From Dyella jiangningensis (GTDB lineage: Bacteria; Pseudomonadota; Gammaproteobacteria; Xanthomonadales; Rhodanobacteraceae): a stretch of DNA of 64,000 bases. The notes beneath the pieces were generated by a model, which worked only from the letters and a program-made list of their open reading frames with translations, searched no databases and was not told the DNA's origin. The stretch lies in contig NZ_NFZS01000001.1 in assembly GCF_003264855.1 (NCBI RefSeq), forward strand, positions 1,736,001 to 1,800,000. Reading direction: 5' to 3'. Position numbers and translations under genes: made by a program. Positions 8,724-17,010 of the stretch are shown here, in pieces. Numbering within the stretch: the stretch's first letter is position 1; the number at the start of each line of letters is the position of its first letter.

Positions 8724-10235
8724 ATGCAGCGCTATTTTTCGCAAGGACTGTTCGGGCGTGATCTGCTCGGTTCGGTCGTGGTGTTCCTGGTGGCGTTGCC
8801 GCTGTGCATGGGCATCGCCATCGCCTCGGGCATGCCGCCCGCCGCCGGTTTGATCACCGGCATCGTGGGCGGCGTGATGGTCGGCGCCATCGCCGGCTCA
8901 CCCTTGCAGGTCAGTGGCCCTGCGGCGGGCCTGGCGGTACTGGTGTTCGAACTGGTGCGTGAGCACGGCGTGGCTGCACTGGGTCCCGTGGTGTTGCTGG
9001 CGGGCCTGATCCAGATCGCGGCAGGCGTGTGCCGCGCCGGCGTGTGGTTTCGCATGTGCTCGCCCGCGGTCGTGGCCGGCATGTTGTCGGGCATCGGCGT
9101 GCTTATCGTGGCTTCGCAGATGCATGTGTTGATGGATGCGGTGCCCAAGGCGCGCGGACTGGAGAACTTCGCCGCCTGGCCGGGGGCGCTGGTCGATGCG
9201 CTGCAAGGCGAGAACGGCAGCGTGGCCGCATTGGGTGTCGGCGTCGGCACCATCGCCATCATGCTTGCTTGGGACAAGCTGCGTCCGGCGAAGCTGCGCT
9301 TCCTGCCCGGTGCCTTGCTGGCGGTGGTGACACTGACCGTCGCGGTGCAGGTGATGAAGCTGTCGGTGAAGACGGTGGACGTGCCGTCCAATCTCATGGC
9401 GGCGGTGGCTGTCCCGAGCTGGAGTGGTCTGGCCGGCTTGCTCGAGCCGTCGTTGTTGATCGCGGCACTCACGTTCGCCTTCATCGCGAGCGCAGAGACC
9501 CTGCTGTCGGCGGCGGCCGTCGATCGCATGCATGACGGCGCGCGTACGCGCTATGACCGTGAACTCACGGCGCAAGGCGTCGGCAACATGCTATGCGGTC
9601 TGCTGGGCGCCTTGCCCATGACAGGCGTGATCGTGCGCAGCGCCGCCAATGTGCAGGCGGGTTCGGCCACGCGCATGGCGACCATCATGCACGGCGCATG
9701 GTTGCTGGTGTTCGCGGCGTTGTTGCCGTGGCTGATGCGCATGACGCCGGTGGCGTGCCTCGCGGGCATCCTCGTCTACACCGGCATCAAGATGGTGAAC
9801 TTCAAGCAGGTGAAGGTGCTGGCGCAATATGGCAAGGGCACGGCGTGGATCTACGTCGCGACCACGCTCGCCATCGTGGCGACGGATCTTCTGGCGGGCG
9901 TGCTGGTGGGTTTCGCGCTCTCGCTGTTCCGTCTCGCGCTGCATTCGTCGCGGCTCAAGGTGAACCTGCACCAGCATGACGAGCCCGGCAATGCCTCGCT
10001 GCGCCTCGAAGGTTCGGCCACCTTCCTGCGCGTGCCGTCAGTGGCGCGCACGCTGGAGCGCGTGCCGCCGAACACGCGATTGCAACTGGTGGTGGATCGT
10101 CTTCATCACGTCGACCAGGCCTGTCTGGAACTGCTGCGCGAATGGGGCCGCAATGCGTCGTCGCGCGGCTGCGAGCTGGTGGTGGACTGGCAGCAGCTCG
10201 ACCAGCGCGTGGAAGGCGTGAGAAGGGCCGCATAG
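8724..10235 (+). CDS. SulP-family anion transporter with C-terminal STAS domain (probable bicarbonate transporter)
   Basis: An inner-membrane protein of about 503 residues. It begins MQRYFSQGLFGRDLLGSVVV and has ten or more hydrophobic segments. The SulP signature region VALPLCMGIAIASGMPPAAG lies near residue 30. A C-terminal STAS-like domain occupies about residues 425-500 (LRLEGSATFLRVPSV...LQLVVDRLHHVD). SulP proteins move sulfate, bicarbonate or dicarboxylates. Being second in an operon with carbonic anhydrase argues for bicarbonate, as in other CA-SulP pairs. A GTG one codon upstream (8721) is an equally possible start; GAGG lies 9-12 bases away. After its stop come two 104-bp repeats instead of a simple terminator. 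Confidence 0.88.
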   Translation: MQRYFSQGLFGRDLLGSVVVFLVALPLCMGIAIASGMPPAAGLITGIVGGVMVGAIAGSPLQVSGPAAGLAVLVFELVREHGVAALGPVVLLAGLIQIAAGVCRAGVWFRMCSPAVVAGMLSGIGVLIVASQMHVLMDAVPKARGLENFAAWPGALVDALQGENGSVAALGVGVGTIAIMLAWDKLRPAKLRFLPGALLAVVTLTVAVQVMKLSVKTVDVPSNLMAAVAVPSWSGLAGLLEPSLLIAALTFAFIASAETLLSAAAVDRMHDGARTRYDRELTAQGVGNMLCGLLGALPMTGVIVRSAANVQAGSATRMATIMHGAWLLVFAALLPWLMRMTPVACLAGILVYTGIKMVNFKQVKVLAQYGKGTAWIYVATTLAIVATDLLAGVLVGFALSLFRLALHSSRLKVNLHQHDEPGNASLRLEGSATFLRVPSVARTLERVPPNTRLQLVVDRLHHVDQACLELLREWGRNASSRGCELVVDWQQLDQRVEGVRRAA

Positions 10236-10252
10236 GACGCGGCTTGGCAAGG

Positions 10253-10356
10253 GAACCTGTTCGCGGCCTCCCCCTCTCCGCGCGCGAACAGGTTCCAGCA
10301 TCCCCGGGCGGGCGCGTCGATGTAGGTTCGGCGCGTCAGTGGGCCCGGGGTGTCAT
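10253..10356. repeat. 104-bp double-hairpin repeat, copy 1
   Basis: Starts GAACCTGTTCGCG and contains its mirror CGCGAACAGGTTC about 13 bases later (hairpin 1). It then has CCCCGGGC...GGCCCGGGG around a 30-base loop (hairpin 2). Copy 2 follows immediately with about 85% identity by eye. It lies between two convergent genes. Confidence 0.85.
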
Positions 10357-10460
10357 GAACCTGTTCGCGGCTTCCCCCTCCCTCCGCATGTGAACGGGTT
10401 CCACGTCCCCGGGCGGGCGTATCGGTGTAGGTCCGATACGTCAGCGGGCCCGGGGTGTGG
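10357..10460. repeat. 104-bp double-hairpin repeat, copy 2, overlapping the end of the outer-membrane factor gene
   Basis: Exactly 104 bp, directly abutting copy 1 and in the same orientation, with both hairpins kept (GAACCTGTTCGCG...GTGAACGGGTTC and CCCCGGGC...GGGCCCGGGG). Its last 20 bases encode the final codons and stop of the outer-membrane factor gene on the minus strand. Confidence 0.85.
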
Positions 10461-11916
10461 CTTCGGAAAGCGCCTTGTCTTCGCTGGCCAGTTGCGACGT
10501 ATCCCAACCACCTCCGAGTGCGCGGATCAAATCGACGCTGGCCTGCAGGCGACGCGTGCGCACCTGTTCGGCGCTGCGCTCGGCCTGCAGCGCGGCCGTC
10601 TGCGCGCTGACGACGTCGAGGTAGTTCACCGCGCCTTCGCGATAGCGATTGGTGGCGATGGTCTGCGAGTCGCGCGCCGAGCTGGCGGCATCGTCCTGTT
10701 CGTGCGCTTCCTTGCCCAGCTGCTGCAGCAGGGTGAGGTTGTCTTCCACCTGCTGGAATGCGTTCAACACCACCTGTCGGTACTGGCCCGCCGCGGCGTC
10801 GAGATTCGCCTGCGCCGCCTGCACGCGCGAATGGCGCAAACCGCCGTCGAACAGGCTCATGGCGAGTTCCGGCCCCAACGCCCAATAGCGATTGCCCGCC
10901 GTCAGCAGCTCGCCTCCGGTGTTCTGCCAGCCGAATACGGCGGACAGGCCGATGCGAGGGAAGAACGCGGCACGCGCCACGCCGATCTCCGCATTCGCGG
11001 CAAACACGCGGCGCTCGGCGGCGGCGATGTCGGGGCGTCTTTGCAGCAAGGTCGACGGTACGCCCAGCGGAATCGCCGGTACCGGCATCGGTGCGTCGGT
11101 GGTGGAGAGCCTGAAGGTGGACGCCGTCTCGCCGACCAGCGTGGCGATCGCGTGCTCGGTGAGTCCGCGTTGCGCTTCCACCTCGGACACCTGGGCCATC
11201 GCATCGGACAGCTGCGTCTTCGCGCGGCTCACGTCCAGGCCCGAAGCAATGCCGCCTTCGAAGCGGCGCTGGGTCATGTCGAGCCCCTGGCGATAGGCGT
11301 CCAGCGTGTCCTTGAGGATGCGGTCCTGCACGTCATAGCCGCGCAGGCGGATGTAGAGATTGGCCAGCTGCGCTTCCAGGCTGAGCTTCGCGGACGCCAG
11401 ATCCGCGGCCGCCGCCGTGGCATCCGCCTTGCCGGCGGCGACCTCGTTGCGCACGCGGCCCCACAGGTCCAGCTCGTAGCCGGCGGAGAAGCCGACCGTG
11501 TCCGCGCTGTACTCGTTGGGCTGGTTGCTGCCGCGCAACGGGCGGTTGTCGGACTGGCGATTGCGCAGGTCGCTGGCACTGACGCCCAGGTGCGGATACA
11601 GATCCGAACGAACTTCGCCGACCACGGCCCGCGCCGCGTCATAGCGCGCCAACGCCACGGAGAGCGAGGGATTGGCGGCATCGAGCTGCTGTTCCAGCCG
11701 ATCCAGTTCGGGGTTGTCGTACACCGACCACCAGGGGCCGCGCGACGCCGTGTCCGCCGGATGCGCGGGCGACCACAGTCCATCCCGGGTCTGGCCGGCG
11801 AACGCTTCCGGCAACTTGCCGACATCAGGCTTCTGGTAGGCCGGTGCGAGCGAGCACGCGGGCAACGCCGCGATCGCCGCAAGGCAGCACAGACGCAACA
11901 GCAAAGCACGGCGCAT
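10441..11916 (-). CDS. RND efflux outer-membrane factor, NodT/OprM-type lipoprotein
   Basis: The outer-membrane exit duct of the tripartite pump encoded just upstream. It has 491 residues. The N-terminus is a lipoprotein signal with lipobox LPAC (Cys21). Two TolC-like repeats are visible, with family motifs such as DLWGRVRNEV near residue 155, the VPS..LQRRPDI segment near residue 290 and LSLFDGG-type text. The gene follows the adaptor gene with a 5-base gap. The last residues (about PRAR) and the stop codon lie within the second 104-bp repeat, so the natural C-terminus may have been altered by repeat insertion. Confidence 0.93.
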   Translation of the reverse strand: MRRALLLRLCCLAAIAALPACSLAPAYQKPDVGKLPEAFAGQTRDGLWSPAHPADTASRGPWWSVYDNPELDRLEQQLDAANPSLSVALARYDAARAVVGEVRSDLYPHLGVSASDLRNRQSDNRPLRGSNQPNEYSADTVGFSAGYELDLWGRVRNEVAAGKADATAAAADLASAKLSLEAQLANLYIRLRGYDVQDRILKDTLDAYRQGLDMTQRRFEGGIASGLDVSRAKTQLSDAMAQVSEVEAQRGLTEHAIATLVGETASTFRLSTTDAPMPVPAIPLGVPSTLLQRRPDIAAAERRVFAANAEIGVARAAFFPRIGLSAVFGWQNTGGELLTAGNRYWALGPELAMSLFDGGLRHSRVQAAQANLDAAAGQYRQVVLNAFQQVEDNLTLLQQLGKEAHEQDDAASSARDSQTIATNRYREGAVNYLDVVSAQTAALQAERSAEQVRTRRLQASVDLIRALGGGWDTSQLASEDKALSEATPRAR

Positions 11917-11921
11917 GGTCG

Positions 11922-13097
11922 TTACCCCTTCTTCGCGCTGGACGCCGCGGTTGCCACCATCACCTGGTCGCCCTGCATCAGCGAATCGGGCGGATGGTCG
12001 ATGATGCGGTCGCCGGGCTTCAAGCCCTGGTCGATCTGCAGGTGATCACCGAGGTCGAGCGCGATGTGCACCTTGCGCAGCTCCGCCTTGTTGCCAGCAC
12101 CCAGCACGGCCACCTGCGGGCCCTGCGCGCGGAACAGCAGTACGGTGGCCGGCACGGTGATGACGTGGCTGCCGTTGCCGGTCGGTAGATGCACTTCGGC
12201 ATACGCGCCCGGCATCAACGCGTTCTTCGTGTTGTCCACTTCGAACTGCGCGAGCACGGTACCGGATGCCTGGTTCACCGCGCCGGCATTGCCGATGAGA
12301 TGGCCGGTGAACTGCTCACCCGGATGATCCGGCACATCGAGCTGCACGCTCATGCCCGGCTTGATCGCGCCCGCATAGCCCTGCGGCACATCCACATAGA
12401 GGCGCATGCGGCTGGTGTCGGAAACGGTGAACAGGGCCGGGCCGCTGTCGTTCGCGCTGATCAGGTCGCCGATGTCGGTATGGCGCGCGGTGACCGTGCC
12501 GGCGAACGGCGCGGTGACATGCTTGAACGCTTCCAGCGCCGCGATGCGGTCCATGTCGGCCTGCGCGGCCTGCACGTTGGCTTGCGCCGCTTCGGCTTCG
12601 CCGGCTTTCTCGTCGGCTTCCTGGCGCGACACCGAGTTGGAGGCGAGCAGGTTCTTCCAGCGCTTGTCGGTCAATGCAGCGAGACGGGCATTGGCTTTCG
12701 CACGTGCGAGATTAGCCTTGGCCTGCTCGAACTGCTGGTCCAGTTCCGGCGTGTCGATGGTAGCCAGCGTCTGGTTGGCGGTGACCTGGCTGCCGATGTC
12801 GTGATCCCAGCTCTTGAGGTAGCCGCCCACGCGCGCATGGATCGGCGCGCTGATCCAGGCGTCCAGATGGCCAGGCAGCGTCATGCCTTCGGCAGCGCCG
12901 CCGACGTCGGGCGCGATCACCTGCACGCTTGGCAGCACCTGCGCGTCGGTCCACTTCACCACGCGGTGGTAGTCGTACGCGCGCACGGAAATGCCCGCGA
13001 TGGTGGCCAGCACGGCCAGGGCAATGCCTGCGCGCAATGCCTTGGACACATTGGGCGGTTGCCGCGGCGTCGTGGCGGCATGGGCATCATGCGGCAT
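11922..13097 (-). CDS. RND efflux periplasmic adaptor (membrane fusion protein)
   Basis: It bridges the RND pump and the outer-membrane factor in the periplasm. Starting at ATG 13097 (MPHDAHAATTPRQPPNVSKA; GGAG nine bases upstream) gives 391 residues. A TTG five codons earlier is less likely. One N-terminal membrane anchor (ALRAGIALAVLATIAGISV) is followed by a lipoyl/barrel-sandwich half (HARVGGYLKSWDHDIGSQV), a long alpha hairpin (ANLARAKANARLAAL...), the second lipoyl half (APFAGTVTARHTDIGDLIS) and beta-barrel domains. The start overlaps the pump stop by 11 bp, so the three genes form an operon in the order pump, adaptor, duct. Confidence 0.93.
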   Translation of the reverse strand: MPHDAHAATTPRQPPNVSKALRAGIALAVLATIAGISVRAYDYHRVVKWTDAQVLPSVQVIAPDVGGAAEGMTLPGHLDAWISAPIHARVGGYLKSWDHDIGSQVTANQTLATIDTPELDQQFEQAKANLARAKANARLAALTDKRWKNLLASNSVSRQEADEKAGEAEAAQANVQAAQADMDRIAALEAFKHVTAPFAGTVTARHTDIGDLISANDSGPALFTVSDTSRMRLYVDVPQGYAGAIKPGMSVQLDVPDHPGEQFTGHLIGNAGAVNQASGTVLAQFEVDNTKNALMPGAYAEVHLPTGNGSHVITVPATVLLFRAQGPQVAVLGAGNKAELRKVHIALDLGDHLQIDQGLKPGDRIIDHPPDSLMQGDQVMVATAASSAKKG

Positions 13098-16000
13098 GAA
13101 CGGTATCTCCAATCAGGGAATCGGGTGACGGCTGCGCCTGCTCGCTGCCATGCACGATGCTGAAGATCACCGGCACGAACAGCAGGGTGGCGAAAGTGGC
13201 GAACAGCAGGCCGCCGATGACGGCGCGGCCCAGCGGCGAGTTCTGTTCCGCGCTCAATGCCATTGGCAACATGCCGATGATCATCGCCAGCGCGGTCATG
13301 CAGACCGGACGGAAGCGGGTGAAGCCGGCTTCGAGCGCGGCCTTCATGGCATCGCCATGTTCGGCCAGGCGTTCGCGGCAGAAGCTCACCACGAGGATCG
13401 AGTTGGCGGTCGCGACGCCCATGCACATGATGGCGCCGGTTAGCGCAGGCACCGACAGCGTGGTGTGCGTGATGAACAGCATCCACACGATGCCGGCGAG
13501 CGCCGCGGGCAGGGCGGTGATGATCACGAACGGATCGAGCCACGACTGGAAGTTCACCACGATCAGCAGGTAGATCAGCACGATCGCGCCGACCAGGCCG
13601 AAGACCAGGCCGCCGAACGCTTCGTTCATCGTGCCGACCTGCCCATGCAACGCCACGACGGTGCCCTTGGGACGCGATGCGGCGAAATGGTCGAGCACCT
13701 TCTGCACGCCGGCAGCCACCGCACCGAGATCGCGATCCTGCACGGTGGCGTAGATGTCGTAGGCCGGCATGATGTTGTAGTGCGAGACCACCGCGGCACT
13801 GGGTTCGCGCGTGAAGGTGGCGAGGCCACCGAGGATCTGGCTCGCGCTCTTGCCGCCGGCCGTCACGGGAAGGCTCGCGAGGTCGGCCATGCTGTCCATG
13901 CGGTATTGCGGCGTCGATGCCACGATCGCGTAGGACACGCCGCTCTTGGGATTCAGCCAGAACGCCGGCGCCACCTGCGAACTGCCGGCGAGCGAGGCCA
14001 CCATGCTGTTGGTGACGTCGCGCTCGGTCACGCCGAGCTGATCGGCGCGCGTGCGGTTCACCTTCACGTTGAGCTGCGGATAGCTGGAACTCTGCTGCAG
14101 GCGCACGTCGGCGATGCCCGGCACCTTGCGCAGCTCCTTCATCATCGCCATCGCGTAGGCCTCGTTCGCTTCGCGATCGCGGCCGGTGATGTTGATGTCC
14201 AGCGGCGCGGGCGCACCGAAGTTGAGGATCTGCGTGCTCATGTCCGACGGCAGGAACGCGAACTGCGTGCCGGGGAATTCGCGTGGCAGCTTGGCGCGCA
14301 GATCGCGCACGAAGTCGGCGCTGGGGCCGTGGCCATCCTTCAGCACGATCTGGATGTCGCCGTCCTGCGGGCCGATGGTGCCGCTGGCGTTGTAGACCAG
14401 GTTGGTGCCGCTGAGCGGCAGGCCGATATTGTCGATCACCGTTTCAAGCTGGTCGGGCGGAATCACCTTGCGAATGGCCGCCTCGATGTGGTCGAACTCC
14501 GCCGCCGTCTCTTCCACGCGCGTGCCCATCGGGGCCCGCACATGGATGGCGATGGAGCCCGCATCGACTTCGGGGAAGAAGTCGCGACCGAGGAACGGCA
14601 CCAGCGCGAACGAGACCAGCACGAAGCCGAGGAAGCCGATGACGAACTTGCGCCGGTGGGCCAGGGCGATAGCCAGCGTCGCGTAGTACAGGTCGCGCAC
14701 GCGCGTGAAGTGATGCTCGAAGCGTTGCTGCATCGACACCAGCCGCACCATCAGGTAGGAGCGACGGCGCTGCGCCGGCTGGTCGCCTTCGTGATGGTTG
14801 ATGTAGGGGTCTTCCGGATGGTCGCCCTTGCCATGCTCGGTGTGGTGTGGCTTGAGCAGGTACATCGCCAGCGTCGGCACCAGCGTGCGCGAGAGCAGGA
14901 ACGAGGACGCCATGGCGAAGATCACCGCCAGCGCCATCGGGCGGAACAGGAAGCCCGCGATGCCGTTGAGCATGAACATCGGCACGAACACGATGCAGAT
15001 GCACAGCAGCGAGACGAACGCCGGCGTCACGATCTGTTTCGCGCCATCCATGATGGCGGTATGCACGTCCTTGCCTTGCTCAAGGTGCCAGTTGATGTTC
15101 TCGATGGTCACCGTGGCGTCGTCCACCAGGATGCCGACCGCGAGCGCGAGGCCGCCCAGGGTCATCACGTTGAGTGTTTGCCCGGACGCGGACAGCAGGG
15201 CAATGGCGGAAAGAATCGACAGTGGAATCGACACGGCGATGATCACCGTGGAGCGCCAGCTGCCCAGAAATACCAGGATCATCACCGAGGTGAGCAGGGC
15301 GGCGATGATGCCTTCGCGCGCCACCGAGCTGATGGCGGACTTCACGAACACCGATTGATCGGCCAGCAGCGAGATCTTCAACGAGGACGGCTGGGTCTCC
15401 TTGATCAGCGGGAGCAGCTTCTTGATGCCGGCGACCACGTCCAGCGTCGACGCGCTGCCGGTCTTCAGCGCGGGCATCAGCACGGCGCGCTTGCCGTCCA
15501 CGCGCACCACGTTGTTCTGCGGCGGCGCGCCGTCGCGCACGTGCGCCACGTCGCCGATGGTGATGGTGGCGCCATTGACGGTCTTCACCGGGAGTGCATT
15601 GATCTCGTCGATCGCCGTCGGGCTGTTGTTGAGCTGCACGTGGTATTCGTAGGTGCCGATCTTCGCCGTGCCGACGGGGATGATCTGGTTCTGCGCGGAA
15701 AGCGCATTGCCCACGTCCTGCGCGGACAGTCCCTTCGCGGCGAGCGCCTGCGGATCGAGATCCAGCGTGATCTGGCGCTGCTTGCCGCCATATGGCGTGG
15801 GGATCGCGACGCCAGGCACGGAGATCAGCGTCGGACGCATGAAGTTCTGGCCGATGTCGCGGATCTTGGATTCGGAAAGTTCGTTGCTCGACAACGCCAT
15901 CTGCAGCACCGGCACGGTCGAGGCGTTGTAGTTGAGGATCAGCGGCGGCGTGATGCCCGGCGGCATCTGTTTCACCACCGTCTGCGAGATCGAGGTGACC

Positions 16001-16326
16001 TGCGCGGTGGCGGTGCGGATGTCCACGCCAGGCTGGAAGAAGATCTTCACGATGCCCACGCCCGGCAGCGACTGCGACTCCATGTGCTCGATGTCGTTCA
16101 CCGAGGTGGTGATCTGGCGCTCGTAGTAGTAGATGACGCGGCCGGACATCTGGTCGGGCGGCAGGCCGTTGTAGGACCACACGACGCTGATCACCGGGAT
16201 GCCGATGTTCGGGAAGATGTCGGTGGGCGTGCGAAAGGCCGCCAGCGGGCCGGCGATGAGAATGACGATCGCCAGCACGATGAAGGTGAGCGGTCGCGAC
16301 AGGGCGATGCGGACTAGACCAACCAT
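13087..16326 (-). CDS. RND multidrug/solute efflux pump, inner-membrane subunit
   Basis: A 1079-residue proton-driven exporter (HAE1/AcrB class). It has twelve predicted spans and two large periplasmic loops, and the TM4 proton-relay pair Asp-Asp is visible in GILVDDATVTIENI near residue 400. The N-terminus MVGLVRIALSRPLTFIVLAI is typical. Its periplasmic domain (SYNGLPPDQMSG) is nearer to the MdtB/uncharacterised HAE group than to AcrB itself, so substrates are unknown. An unusual His- and charge-rich insertion (HHTEHGKGDHPEDPYINHHE) sits in the cytoplasmic loop between TM6 and TM7, about residues 490-515. The gene opens the operon, ahead of the adaptor, which is not the commonest order. A two-component system lies upstream across a repeat-filled 684-base gap. 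Confidence 0.94.
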   Translation of the reverse strand: MVGLVRIALSRPLTFIVLAIVILIAGPLAAFRTPTDIFPNIGIPVISVVWSYNGLPPDQMSGRVIYYYERQITTSVNDIEHMESQSLPGVGIVKIFFQPGVDIRTATAQVTSISQTVVKQMPPGITPPLILNYNASTVPVLQMALSSNELSESKIRDIGQNFMRPTLISVPGVAIPTPYGGKQRQITLDLDPQALAAKGLSAQDVGNALSAQNQIIPVGTAKIGTYEYHVQLNNSPTAIDEINALPVKTVNGATITIGDVAHVRDGAPPQNNVVRVDGKRAVLMPALKTGSASTLDVVAGIKKLLPLIKETQPSSLKISLLADQSVFVKSAISSVAREGIIAALLTSVMILVFLGSWRSTVIIAVSIPLSILSAIALLSASGQTLNVMTLGGLALAVGILVDDATVTIENINWHLEQGKDVHTAIMDGAKQIVTPAFVSLLCICIVFVPMFMLNGIAGFLFRPMALAVIFAMASSFLLSRTLVPTLAMYLLKPHHTEHGKGDHPEDPYINHHEGDQPAQRRRSYLMVRLVSMQQRFEHHFTRVRDLYYATLAIALAHRRKFVIGFLGFVLVSFALVPFLGRDFFPEVDAGSIAIHVRAPMGTRVEETAAEFDHIEAAIRKVIPPDQLETVIDNIGLPLSGTNLVYNASGTIGPQDGDIQIVLKDGHGPSADFVRDLRAKLPREFPGTQFAFLPSDMSTQILNFGAPAPLDINITGRDREANEAYAMAMMKELRKVPGIADVRLQQSSSYPQLNVKVNRTRADQLGVTERDVTNSMVASLAGSSQVAPAFWLNPKSGVSYAIVASTPQYRMDSMADLASLPVTAGGKSASQILGGLATFTREPSAAVVSHYNIMPAYDIYATVQDRDLGAVAAGVQKVLDHFAASRPKGTVVALHGQVGTMNEAFGGLVFGLVGAIVLIYLLIVVNFQSWLDPFVIITALPAALAGIVWMLFITHTTLSVPALTGAIMCMGVATANSILVVSFCRERLAEHGDAMKAALEAGFTRFRPVCMTALAMIIGMLPMALSAEQNSPLGRAVIGGLLFATFATLLFVPVIFSIVHGSEQAQPSPDSLIGDTVHAA

Positions 16327-17010
16327 GGAGATTCCAGCGGAACGTGGCGCGCAGACGGCGCCGGGAAGGCGGTGCCGTTACGGTGGGGTCACGGCGAGGG
16401 CGGCTGGAGGCAGGGTGGTCCGGATGCGGGGGAGCGCGAAAGCAAGGGCATGTCATGGCTCGGTGCAGGCGCAGGGCCCGATGAGTCCATGATCGCAACG
16501 CAATCTTGTGGAAACCTTTTGGGTGGCTGAAGAGGGCTTGGCGGTGCCTGGCGATGATGAGACTGGGTTGCCGTGCCTCAGAGCTCGAACGCAGGAGCCC
16601 TTCTCCCTCCGGGAGAAGGTGCCGGCAGGCGGATGAGGGTTCGGTCGAAGCAGTGACTTGAGGCTAGTCCGTACCCTCACCCCAACCCCTCTCCCGAGGG
16701 GAGAGGGGCTCTATCGTAAGCCCGCGACGGAGTAATCTTTCTCCCCTCGGCGACCCGAAGGTCGTCCCCGTGGGAGAGAAGGTGCCGGTCCCACAGGGAC
16801 TCTCTTCGGTCGCAGGCGGATGAGGGTGCGGGCGGAGCGAAAGGCTGAAGGTTCGGCAAGTCCCGCACCCTCACCCCAACCCCTCTCCCAATGGGAGAGG
16901 GCTATAGCGCAAGCTTGCTGCGAAGAATCCTTCTCGCTCCGAGGAAAAGCTGCCGCTCGCACAGGGACTCTTTTCCGTCGCAGCGGATGGAGGTGTCGCC
17001 GGAACGCCGC
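16327..17010. other. 684-base non-coding stretch filled with hairpin repeats
   Basis: The first ~270 bases should hold the pump promoter (I cannot pick it). The rest contains at least three repeat hairpins: CCTTCTCCC/GGGAGAAGG at 16599-16619, a CCCTCACCCC unit with CCCCTCTCCC/GGGAGAGGGG at 16674-16708, and a CCCTCACCCC unit with CTCTCCC/GGGAGAG at 16868-16901. Intervening text is also repeated: GGACTCT plus TTCGGTCGCAGGCGGATGAG occurs near 16797-16826, and a similar GGACTCTTTTCCGTCGCAG near 16965. No convincing coding sequence was found. Confidence 0.7.
16599..16985. repeat. Cluster of C+T-rich/G+A-rich hairpin repeats
   Basis: Three hairpin units alternate with copies of a CACAGGGACTCT...GTCGCAG(GC)GGATG phrase. 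The cluster ends about 25 bases before the stop codon of the histidine kinase gene, placing it in that operon's 3' flank, where it could act as a transcript stabiliser or terminator. Confidence 0.65.

Noticed and set aside
10253-10460. CRISPR array
   Set aside because: Only two units of 104 bp abut each other without spacers; hairpin content is unlike CRISPR repeats.
13465-16317. 950-residue open frame on the plus strand
   Set aside because: It lies exactly opposite the RND pump gene, is rich in Arg, His, Gly and Asp, has no domain or ribosome site, and is a GC-rich shadow.
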